From Lantana camara (lineage: Eukaryota; Streptophyta; Magnoliopsida; Lamiales; Verbenaceae): DNA of 64,000 nt. Every line of letters starts with the position of its first letter. Position 1 is the stretch's first letter. Below, piece by piece: positions 1 through 9,787 of the stretch. The translations under genes and the position numbers were made by a program. The DNA lies in contig CM074857.1 of NCBI GenBank assembly GCA_037501455.1, forward strand, positions 105,619,501 to 105,683,500, in the 5' to 3' direction. The notes beneath the pieces were generated by a model that made no database searches, had not been told where the DNA came from, and worked only from the letters and a program-made list of their open reading frames with translations.

Positions 1-439
1 TCGAAGGTCGTTCAAACGTGTTCTTCGTGGAAGTTAGCCAATCGAGGTGTTCAATCCGCAATCGAAGCATCAAATTCATATTTCGGCGTTGCTCCTCAAC
101 AAATCCAAGTCAAATTCAAATCAACTTCAAAGGTGTTCTTCGGCGTTCACCGAAATCAAGGCATTTAATTCGCGATTAAGTCGAAAGACCAGCAATTAAC
201 ATTTTCAAGAAGCAAATCAAATCCAACGGAAGATCAAAACTCCAAAGTCAATGAAGGCGTTTCAAACCTTTCGAATTTCAACTTTAAATTTGAAGGAAGA
301 ATCAGAAGATCAAGCTGAAGATCGAATGCCCACTTTGATAGTTAAATTCATGAAATATTTGTAATATTTATCTGGTGTTGACCAAAAATCAATAAAAGTG
401 AATTTTTAGTGCAAACAGATTGACACACCCAGTAATTCA

Positions 440-1745
440 TCAAAAATGTATGAGACATCTGAGTCTGGAAATGGATAGTCTTTTTTCTTGCATCTCCTTC
501 AATGTAAGACGATGTCTTTTATCTTGCGCAAGTTGGCTTCCTGTTTTGGCTTCAACCTTATTTTCCTTGGAGGTGATTTTAACAGGTGTTGCCTTTACTG
601 CCATAGACTCCTTTGTAATGGACTTGACGAACTTCTCACTCTTTCGGACATCCTTTTCATCATTTATTTGATTTTCAGCAGAAGAGTTAGTACTATAGTG
701 TGCAATACTCAGTTCCATATCATGAGCTCGCGTAGCCAATTCTTCAAATGTACGGGGCTTGATACCTTGTAAGATGTAGAGCAACCTCCACTGCATGCCT
801 TGAATACACATTTCGATTGCAGATATCTCTGAAAGTCTACCCTTGCAATTTAAACTTAATGCTCACCAACGATTGATGTAATCGATGATTGGTTCGTCTT
901 TCCACTGTTTTGCATTAGTGAGCTCGATCATACTCACAGTGTGACGAGTGCTATAGAAACGATTCAAGAACTCTCTTTCCATTTGGTTCCAACTGTCGAT
1001 CGATTCTGGCTCTAAATCAACATACCAATCGAAAACATTTCCTTTAAGTAACCTCACAAATTGTTTCGACAAATGATCACCATACGTCCCCGCATTGCTG
1101 TATGTTTCCACAAAATGAGCGATATGTTGCTTCGGATTGCCCTTTCCATCAAATTGCTGAAAACTCGGTGGTTGATAACCGATCGGCATCCTCAAAGAAT
1201 CAATGCATTTAGTGTATGACTTTGAGTATGTTGGAGAATTCTGCGAGGGTATGCCATTTCTGAGCTCTAATTGCATCGGTTATCTTATTTTGCAGTTCTT
1301 GCACAGATAGGGCGGCGATGGATGCGATAGAGTTAGGCTTTGGCCCAGAGTCATGTTGAGAAGACAAGTTCACTCGCTTTCCATCGGTGACTTGAACCAA
1401 AAGAGTTTGACGATTTCGATTAGACTGACCAGGATCGCCATTTTTTAACTTATTTTGAGCAATCTGGAAGTCTTTATCCTCCAAAGCCTTTTGCAAGTTA
1501 GCCATTGCTTGAGCCATTTGGGTAACTTACTCTTTGAGAGTCATAGTTTCCGTCTCTTCAATAAAATGAGTTTCTTTTGATTTAGCTTCCTTGGGGGTTG
1601 AAGGAGTTGAACCATCCGATGATTTTGAGTCACGACCGTCTGTAGAAGACCGCACAGTGCCATCAACTCCTTTGGTCTTCAGATTAGGTTGGTTCGCTCC
1701 ATCAACTCCATTATTCTTCGGGTTGAGTTGGATTTTAGGAGCCAT
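440..1745 (-). pseudogene. retrotransposon gag remnant, antisense to its LTRs
   Basis: Read on the minus strand, four fragments in order form a plant gypsy gag. A polar N-terminus starts MAPKIQLNP (ATG at 1743-1745). After an in-frame stop near 1530 comes a coiled-coil-like stretch (MAQAMANLQKALEDKD). A retrotransposon gag domain lies at 863-1276, with the features FDGKGNPKQHIAHF, RLLKGNVFDWY and FLNRFY. A C-terminal part at 440-811 contains the conserved GIKPRTFEELATRAHDMEL. Stops and frameshifts separate the parts, so no functional gag is made. The odd point is polarity: LTR signals run plus and gag runs minus, which suggests an inversion or a composite element. Confidence 0.8.
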
Positions 1746-2279
1746 TTGAGTATTCGTTAAACTTCGGTATGAAAAGGAAGAGATGAGAGGTAAGATCGGT
1801 CCCACTGGGCGTGCCAATCATCAAGGGAAGTGTGAATCTCGACGAAATGCTAATTTCCTTTGCCAAATCAGAGAAAAATTGGATGCTTGGTGCGTTCTGC
1901 TATTCTTCTGCCACGGAAGGAAAAGGAAATCTGATTTTCCTTGGCAAATACGTGGGCTGCATGGGCCAGTTCTAGGGAAAAAAAAAGTGTAAGTTAAACA
2001 GGCTAAATAATTTGGCCCATATCCCAAAACAAGGACGATAAAAGAAGGCCCTCTTGATCTTATTTAAATGGGCAGGTCCTCATTAAAGCAAATGGATAAG
2101 GAAAATAATAGGCTAAGCAAAGTCAATTCAGACTTTAGCCCATGACTTCTGGCGCCAGACGGAAGTGGAAAATGGAGCCCAAATCAAAATCAAGTCCGAT
2201 AAATAAATAAATTTCGTGACTTATTCACTTGAAGATGCTCTCAAAGACATCGTCCGTGAACAAGTCACGAGGGGGTATT

Positions 2280-3382
2280 TGTGGAAGCATGAATTTTTAT
2301 ATCCAATAAAAATATGACACATGTAAATTAAATATATATTAAATATCAAAATTATATTTTCTATTTTAATTTTAGGGATTTAATCAAATAAAATTCCTAT
2401 AATTAAATAGTCAATTAATTGATATTTTAATATATATTTAAATGTGTTAAAATTCATATTTTGCAATAAAATCAAATCAAGCTAAATAAAGTAAGTCAAA
2501 TATTCAAGAAATCAAATAATATCTTTTGATTTATAGAAGATATTACAAAATCGACGAGTACCAATCAGAATGAAGTTTTCTCTCGACGATTATGAAAAGA
2601 TTTGCCTCTCCTACGCCTATAAATAGAGGCATTCTACAAAACCAAAAATCACAACTCACACAACTCGGAGAAGCAAGCAACGAAATAAGGAGAAAGAAGT
2701 TCCTCGGCGTTCTCAGGCATCTTCGATGGCGTTTTTCGTGGGAGTCAACATTTTCGGCATTCAATTCGGAATCGAAGCATCGAAGTAGTGCTTCGGCGTT
2801 GCTCTCCTCAAACAAACTCAAGTCAAATTCAAATCGATCGAAGCGAGGATCAAGACGTTCTTCATGGAAATCAAGAAATCAAAGTGTCCGATCCGCAACA
2901 AGGCATTAAGTCTGCGAATTCGGCGTTTTCTTCAATCAAATTCGAAGGTTCTTCAAACGTGTTCTTCGGCGTTCTTCGTGAAAGTTAGCAAATCGAGGTG
3001 TTAAATCCGCAATCGAAGCATGCATCAAATTCGTATTTTGGCGTTACTCCTCAATAAATCCAAGTCAAATTCAAATCAACTTCAAAGGTGTTTATCGGTG
3101 TTCTTCGGCGTTCACCGAAATCAAGACATTTAATTCGCTATTAAGTCGAAAGACCCGCAATTAACGTTTTCAAGAAGCAAATCAAATCCAACGGAAGATC
3201 AAAACTCCAAAGTCAATGAAGGCGTTTCAAACCTTTCGAATTTCAACTTTAAATTTGAAGGAAGAATCAGAGGTTCAAGATGAAGATCGAAGGCCCACTT
3301 TCATAGTTAAATTCATGAAATATTTGTACTATTTATCCGGTTTTGACCAAAAATCAATAAACGTAAATTTTTTGTGCAAACA
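2280..3382 (+). repeat. 3' LTR of the first retroelement
   Basis: Begins TGTGGAAGC and ends GCAAACA (TG...CA). The TATA box at 2618-2626 is followed by a transcribed-looking leader, and AATAAA sits at 3356-3361. The last 440 bases match window bases 1-417 with scattered substitutions and small indels. Confidence 0.85.
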
Positions 3383-4028
3383 GTCTCCATAAGTTGAGTT
3401 ACAATGTAAATTTTTTGTAAATGTTCGTTGAGCAGGAGACATTCCCACATATTTATTACACTCGTCTAGCTTTCTTTTATTTTATTCTCTCTTTGAGTAA
3501 ATTATTAACTTGAATTTTGGAGTGAAAACGCTAATCTGTTCCAAATTGGCTCGATCTACTTTATTGGGTGCTCTTCTTTGTCGACCTTCAAGTTGAGAAT
3601 CTCCTAATTTTTGAGTGGTCAAGTTGGCCAATTGGTCTACGCATCAAATATGCACACTCGATCCATCACGATTCACGATCAATACCCTCTAAAGTTAACC
3701 TTTCGTTATGAAAATATGCTAATGTTTATCTTTCTTTTAACATCCTATTTATGATGTGCGGATATAGACACGATACGATACGGATACAATTTCATATATT
3801 TTTAAAAAAGATTTTACATTGGAAGTATCGGACACCGTATCCGATTGACTATTCAACACAACACAACGCGATAAAATAAGATTTTTAAAAGTGTTCATAC
3901 ATTAGAGCATCCTATTGATAAATATAACTATACACTATATAAATTCTTGCTTGCACTTGATATGGATTTAATTCATTTACTGAATATACAAAACACCATT
4001 TAATTTTAGAATTAACTCATATTTAAGG
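3383..4028. other. intergenic, no gene seen
   Basis: AT-rich DNA without a supported gene. A stretch at about 3755-3850 rich in GATACGATACGGATAC-like words has a weaker relative near 14460-14570, so both may be fragments of one old dispersed repeat. Bases 4021-4028 (ATTTAAGG) are the left TSD of the next element. Confidence 0.6.
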
Positions 4029-4699
4029 CAATGTTTTAAAAATCGGACCGGACCGGACGGTCGGACCGCCCGGACCGTCGACTGGCCGGATGGACGAACC
4101 GGTCATCACCCCAAAACCGTTCGCACTAAAAAACCGCTCTATTTTATGAAAACCGTTTCGAATCGCGTTTAGACCGTTCGGACCGTAAAACCGTTCCCGG
4201 GTCAAGTGAACCGTTCGATTTTTTAAAAAACAATAAATTGATAAAATTAAACCCCAATTTCTCTAATTTTCTATATTTTTCTCCACTATTTCTATATGTT
4301 TTATGCGACCACTTCTTCAAAACTAATGTATTATGTATTTTTATTTAATTTGGGATGATTATTTTCTTGTCTCGGACTTTTAAACTTTAAATGTTCATGT
4401 TACGAATCATGAATTATGAATTTGTGTTTTATTTTAGTTCATAATCTTTGGTTTTTAATTCATTGTTTATAATATTCTTATATTTGCATATTATATTTGT
4501 ATATAAATTGAGAAAATATAAAAGTAAATTTTAAAATATATTTTATTATTTATTATTTATAAATATTTAATATTTAATATTATTTATGTCATAATTATGA
4601 TGTCACCGGTTCGACCACGGTTGATCCAACGGTTAAACCAGTGACCCTTGATCCAGTTGATTTTCCGGTTCGCTTAACGGTCTGGTTTTTAAAACATTG
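4029..4699. mobile_element. hAT-like non-autonomous transposon with 8-bp TSD
   Basis: The 671-bp element starts CAATGTTTTAAAAA and ends with its complement, TTTTTAAAACATTG. Perfect 8-bp direct repeats ATTTAAGG flank it at 4021-4028 and 4700-4707. An 8-bp TSD is the hallmark of the hAT superfamily. The ends are rich in CGGACCGGACC-type words on the left and CCGGTTCG / AACGGTCTGG on the right; the core is very AT-rich. There is no transposase, so it must be mobilised in trans. The only sizeable ORF in it is an artefact of the GC-rich end. Confidence 0.85.
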
Positions 4700-5299
4700 A
4701 TTTAAGGTCAACACATTTCATTTCATATGAATTTTATGCATATATCTTTCGATTTAGTTGAATATATTGCTACCATGACACATAATGGGGAAGTAATTGT
4801 ATTACGAGAGCAAACTTTGGGAGAGATTCATCCAACCTTAATTAAATGTCATAAGTTTGAATTCCAACTTCTAAGTTTGAAACAATCTTAAATCTCTTAA
4901 ATCTTAATCCTTCGAGGAATCTACATTTCAAACATTGAAATTAGTTATTGTAATAAAGGCCTGACAATGGGTGGGTATTACCCACCCATACACAAATCCA
5001 AACATTATCCAATATTCTAAAATCCAAACCAATCGAAATCCAATATAACTAAACCCATCAAATTTATATCCAAACTAAACCCATTTAAATGGATTGGATA
5101 TCCAAACCCATTTAAAAGTTTCAAATCCATACCAAACCCATTGGATGATTGTAGGCATGACAATATTCATTTCATGTTTTATATATTCTATTTATTAATG
5201 TTTAAAAATTAATAATTATAAAATTCATTTAAAAATAGAAATTTTTTATTTTGAAACTAAAAAAACAAAATCTATACTATTATAAAAATTGAAGCTGTT

Positions 5300-6190
5300 T
5301 ATGATCAATTTAATTCGTTTTTTATCTACTTTGAATCCGTTTAATCAATTTTGGACATCTTTCACCCATTTTTGACCTGTTCGATTTATTGGTTCGGTTT
5401 TGGACTCATTTAATCCATTTTGCACCCGTTTTACTTATTTTTCGATTTATTTCATCTGTTTAGACCAATTTGACTCATTCTGGACCCGTTTTACCATTCT
5501 TTAACATGTTCGACCCATGTTTGACCCGTTCCACCTATTTAGACCTGTTTGACCCATTTTCGACCCCGTCGACATATGTGGATTCGTTAAACCCATTTGA
5601 CCAATTTAGACCCGTTCGACCCATCTGGATTTGTTTAACCAATTATCAATCCATTTGACCAATTTGGATCAATGAGACCCATCTTTGACCCGTTAAACTT
5701 ATTTGGACCCGTTCGACCCATTATCTACCCATTTTACTATTTAGATCCGTTCGGTCCATTTTCAATCAATTTGACCAATTTGGTTACGTTCGATTCATTT
5801 TCGACCCGTTTGACCTATTTGGACCCGTTCGGCCCATTTTTGACCCGTTTAATATATTTGAATTCGTTCAACCCATTTGACCAATTTGGATCTATTCGAC
5901 CCATCTTCGACCCGTTAGACTTATTTGGATCCGTTCGACCTGTTTCATTAATTTGAATCCGTTAGACCTATTTTCAACTCGTTCGACCAATTTGGATCCA
6001 TTCGACCCATTTGACTTATTTGGACTCGTTTGGTCTATTTTCTACTCATTTGATCTATTTGGATCCGTTCGATCCATCTTTGACCCGTTTGAGCGTTTTG
6101 GATTCGTTTGACCCATTTTCGACCCATTTCATCAATTTGGACTCGTTAGACCATTTTCAATCCATTTGACCAATTTGGATCCGTTCAATC
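5300..6190 (+). repeat. left arm: degenerate ~11-bp tandem repeats
   Basis: Repeated words of the form TTGGACCCGTTCGACCCAT and TTTCGACCCGTTTGACC, with a basic period near 10-11 bp and a frequent higher-order period near 32-33 bp. Several dozen degenerate units are present. The arm is the approximate inverse complement of 6195-7110. Confidence 0.8.
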
Positions 6191-6194
6191 CATT

Positions 6195-7110
6195 CAAAAT
6201 AAATCAAACGGATCCAAAGAGGGTCAAATAGGTCGAAAATGGGTCAAACGTATCCAAGATAGATTGAACATGTCGAAAAACAAATAAAATGGATCCAAAA
6301 TAAGCCAAACAAGTAAAAAAACTAGTGGAACGAGTTCAATATGGGTCGAAAATAAGAGATATAAACCAAAAACATGTGAAACGGGTCAAAACTATGTTCA
6401 AAACCAACCAAAAGGTCTAAAATGGGTCAAACGAGTTCAAAATAAATAAAACATGTTTGAAAATGAGCCAAACGGGTGAAAAAAGGTTAAATATAGATCG
6501 ACATGATGAAAAATAGATGTAACGGGTTTAAAACATGTGAAATGGGTCAAAAACGAGTCCAAAAAAGGCAAAATAGGTCCAAAACGGACCACACAAGTAA
6601 AAAATAGGTCAAAAATGAATAAAACGGGCTAAATAATGTGCAAAATAGGTCTAAAACGGACCAAACGCTTCAAAAACGAGTAAAACGATTCCAAAATATA
6701 CCGAAAATGAATAAAACGGGCTAAATAAGTCCAAAATAGGTCGAACTTATCGAAAAATGGATGAAATAAGTTCAAAATAGGTCGAATGTGTCGAAAAACA
6801 ATTGAAACGGATCGATAATGTGTAAAATAGGTTAAAAACTGGCCAAACAGGTCCAAAATATGTCAAAAATGAATAAAACGGTTGAAATAGGTCCACAATA
6901 GATCGAACGAGTCGAAAAGCGGTTGAAATAGGTTCAAAATAGGTCGAACGAGTCGAAAAACGATTGAAACGGATCGATAATGTGTAAAATAGGTCAAACG
7001 CTTTAAAAACGGGTGAAACGAGTCCAAACAGGTCGAACGTGTCGAAGAACGGAACAATTGGGTCAAACAGATCCAAAATAGTAAAGTGCATCGAAAATGG
7101 GTCTAAAATA
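6195..7110 (-). repeat. right arm: inverted copy of the tandem repeat
   Basis: The same repeat in reverse complement, with words such as AAACGGGTCAAAATGGGTCG and GGTCGAACGAGTCGAAAAACG. The centre near 6170-6215 contains TTTGGATCCGTT on the left and AACGGATCCAAA on the right with a short loop between. A transcript through both arms could form a very long hairpin. Confidence 0.8.
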
Positions 7111-7360
7111 ATTTTTGTATGTCTAGATAAATATATTTGAAATAGTAAGACAAAATTAAAATAATTAATATTTTTTAAAAAAAAATATTGGATAGTTAAA
7201 GGTTTGGATACCCATTGGATTTAGATCTGATCCAAACCCATTTATAAATGAGTTATGGGTTTAGATTGGATTTGGATAAAATTAAACAACTTTGAATTTG
7301 GATTTGGATTTGATAAATATTTAGGTATGAATTGGATAAAATCCACCCATTGCCAGGCCT

Positions 7361-8979
7361 AAATTACCTTAGCTTAGGAAGAAAACAAGAGCAAAGTAAA
7401 GAGAAAATTGGAAAAGTAAATGTGAGGTCATGGCTGATGTCTTACATTAGGGAGTACGTTCCTTGTCATACTCCACCAGATGGGGCTTAAGCTTTTGGAT
7501 ATACATATTGTCTTTAGTCTTTACCAAAGGTGGGGTTGGTTGGAAAATTACTTTGATGTGAGTTTGGTGTTCAATCTCGTACTTTAATACTATTAGATAT
7601 ATATTGACTACGCTGTTTATTATTTGTAAGTATTTAGACAATTCTCAAATTTAAATCAAATATGTACTTCTTAATATATGCGAGTTCCTTGATTCAAAAT
7701 AGCAAGATTTCTATTGAAACCATGTGATCTAAAGGTAATCATTTAATATGGTATCAAAAGTCAATTCAAAGAGATTTTGTGATCGACAATTTCCCGAAAA
7801 GAAAGAAATAGGCCTGCACACATGAGGGTGTTGAACATTAGGTGCATGTATAAGAAAGACATACACGAAGTGCATGTAAGAATTTGCAGCTGATTATTGA
7901 ATGCTTGAGACAGAGATGTATACGACACAATTCCAATACAAATACATTATTAACCAAAAGACTATAGAGCAAATGAGCAAATTAGGTGTGGCCACCTACC
8001 TCATTTGGACCTTGCAAATATCAAAATTTCCATGTCTAACGGGTAATTTTAGCCACAGTTTGACTCCATTAACTGATATAATGAAAAAATAAATATTTTA
8101 TATTTATCGTGTATTTAATAAAAAAAAAAAAAAGTGATAAATTAAACTCACTTACTCTTTCCACGTGTGAATGAGTAACTTAGGTGGCTACCTAACTCAT
8201 TTGGGCCTTACAAAAATCAAATTTCCCATGTCTAATCATCAAGACCTCATTTTCAACCACTTCTTGAGGTATCTAATGAGGAAAAACAAAAACTCTCAAG
8301 GATAAACACAATAGAATCTCTTTATCATTGGCTAGAGCCCTTAGCCCCTTACTTTCCCCAACCAAATTACCAAATTAGTTGGGAAAGTAATTTAAAGACA
8401 CTACTAAAGTTCTACGTACTAATGATACATATTATTATTAAGAATTTTTACTTCGTTATAATTGCAAAACACTATAAATTTGAGTAACAATAGTTGCGTA
8501 TTAATTATAATTATTTACTAACTAATGTATTACGTATTGTATTTGTGTCCACGATGGTTAATGCAATTTAAAAACTCGATCATGTGATTTATGTCGATCA
8601 AAATCTCTGTTCGTCTTGTTTTTCATTTTTTCATAAATAATTTAAACGTGCAGCGAAATCTCAAAGGGGATATATATATATATGAAAAAAACGTTAAGGT
8701 ATTTTCTATAATTTCACCAAAATTGAGGGGTGATAAAATATTATTTGCACTAATTATTATTATAAAATGAGTTACAATTGTTGGCTTTCAAACTTATTAA
8801 AACATTTACGTCTTATTTGTTGTAATTATAATTAATGAAACTAATATGGCTCTTTGAATTTAATAAAAAATTGAAATAAAAAAAAAATATTATAAAGGAA
8901 TAATTACTTTTTTGTCATTTGAACTATCGTGTTCTTTTTTTAATTCATGGAACAAATTATTTGAATTTACAAATCATCA
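7361..8979. other. intergenic DNA with one direct repeat
   Basis: No gene is supported. Two copies of a ~65-bp sequence lie at about 7974-8043 and 8171-8236 in the same orientation, sharing the words CTCATTTGG and CCATGTCTAA. Each contains a small palindrome around TAGGTGGCTACCT. The short ORFs here have no recognisable domain. Confidence 0.55.
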
Positions 8980-8989
8980 TTTAATTTTT

Positions 8990-9467
8990 GAGTTATTTAC
9001 ACCATACCCCCTATATTAGGTGACATGGCAAAAAAAAACCTTGTGTTACAAAAATTAACAAAGGGACCCTGTGTTTTCAAAATATTTACATGTCGAACCC
9101 TGAAAATTTCTAGTATTGGTATCTTAAATCTCTCTATATTGTTTAATATTTTTTTATATGCACCGAAACCCATTTTTTATATGCACTGAAATCCTGTACA
9201 AAATAAAAATTGCGTGAAGAACCGTATAAACAAGTATAAAAAATTGTATATAGAGAGATGTGAGATGATCCATATCATAATATAAAAGGTTAAATTAGTT
9301 ATTTCGCATCCAATAAATAGAGAAAATTAGTGTTCTATCAATACTAGAAATATTCAGGGTTCGGCATGCAAATATTTTGAAAACACAGGGTTCCCTGTGT
9401 TAATTTTTGTAACACAGAGTTTTTTTGCCCATTTCACCTAACACAGGGGATATGGTGTAAATAACTC
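8990..9467. mobile_element. MULE-type MITE with long terminal inverted repeats
   Basis: The 478-bp element has inverted ends of roughly 120 bp. The left begins GAGTTATTTACACCAT and the right ends ATGGTGTAAATAACTC; the arms also share the inverted word CCCTGTGTTTTCAAAATATT. Identical 10-bp repeats TTTAATTTTT flank it at 8980-8989 and 9468-9477, fitting the 9-10 bp TSD of Mutator-like elements. It has no coding capacity. It ends about 180 bp upstream of the TATA box of the first UGT gene, so it could influence that promoter. Confidence 0.88.
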
Positions 9468-9645
9468 TTTAATTTTTGTACCTGTAACATATATCATCAT
9501 TCAAAAAAAATTCAAAAAATTTTGGCTTGAAAAAACTAATGTTTATATCCTATAAATGTATCAAGTGTCTTGTTAATTTGTTAGATAAAAGAAAATTAAA
9601 CAATATTAAACAACAGTATTTTATAAATACTATTGAATGCCGGTG

Positions 9646-9653
9646 TATATAAG
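9646..9653 (+). promoter_or_regulatory. TATA box of UGT copy 1
   Basis: TATATAAG lies 142 bp upstream of the ATG at 9788, between the MULE-type MITE and the gene. A start site about 30 bp downstream would give a leader of roughly 110 nt that includes an out-of-frame ATG at 9718. Confidence 0.5.
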
Positions 9654-9787
9654 TCGGCGAAAAATCATTATCTTTATAATAAGAAGTAGGTGAGGAATGA
9701 GACACAAATATAAATAAATGGACGAGGAAGAAGCCGGCAATTCGTCACTAAATCACAAACCTTCTCAACTCCAAACTCCAAACTCCG

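Larger units (their letters stand above)
1..3382 (+). mobile_element. Ty3/gypsy-type LTR retroelement, 5' end cut by window
   Basis: Bases 1-417 and about 2939-3382 are near-identical direct copies, both ending GTGCAAACA, so they are the ends of two LTRs. The right LTR is complete at 2280-3382 (about 1.1 kb, TGTGGAAGC to GCAAACA). It has a TATA box (TATAAATAG) at 2618-2626 and AATAAA at 3356-3361 near its end. A purine-rich run (GAGGGGG, about 2269-2275) lies just before it, as a polypurine tract should. These three signals give plus polarity. The internal region is only about 1.9 kb, holds a gag remnant on the minus strand, and lacks protease, RT, RNase H and integrase. No convincing tRNA primer site follows base 417. 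The element is non-autonomous or rearranged; the left TSD lies outside the window. Confidence 0.85.
4957..7360. mobile_element. foldback-type element with giant inverted arms
   Basis: The outer ends are inverted copies: AGGCCTGACAATGGGTGGG at 4957-4975, and on the right TCCACCCATTGCCAGGCCT ending at 7360. Next to each end lie matching TGGATTTGGATATCC-like words. The interior has two arms of degenerate short tandem repeats in opposite orientation, meeting near 6190. No ORF looks like a transposase; the ORFs encode low-complexity peptides rich in F, D, P, T and R forced by the repeat. No clear TSD was found. The structure resembles plant foldback elements, but the superfamily cannot be assigned. 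Confidence 0.75.

Noticed and set aside
4023..4205. Minus-strand 60-codon ORF
   Set aside because: It is an effect of the GC-rich left end of the hAT-like element, with no domain.
5470..7091. Several ORFs rich in F, D, P, T and R
   Set aside because: They are forced by the ~11-bp tandem repeat of the foldback element and occur on both strands in mirrored form; not genes.
5300..7110. Possible CRISPR-like or satellite array
   Set aside because: Units are degenerate, contiguous without unique spacers and inverted at the centre; plant context makes CRISPR implausible.
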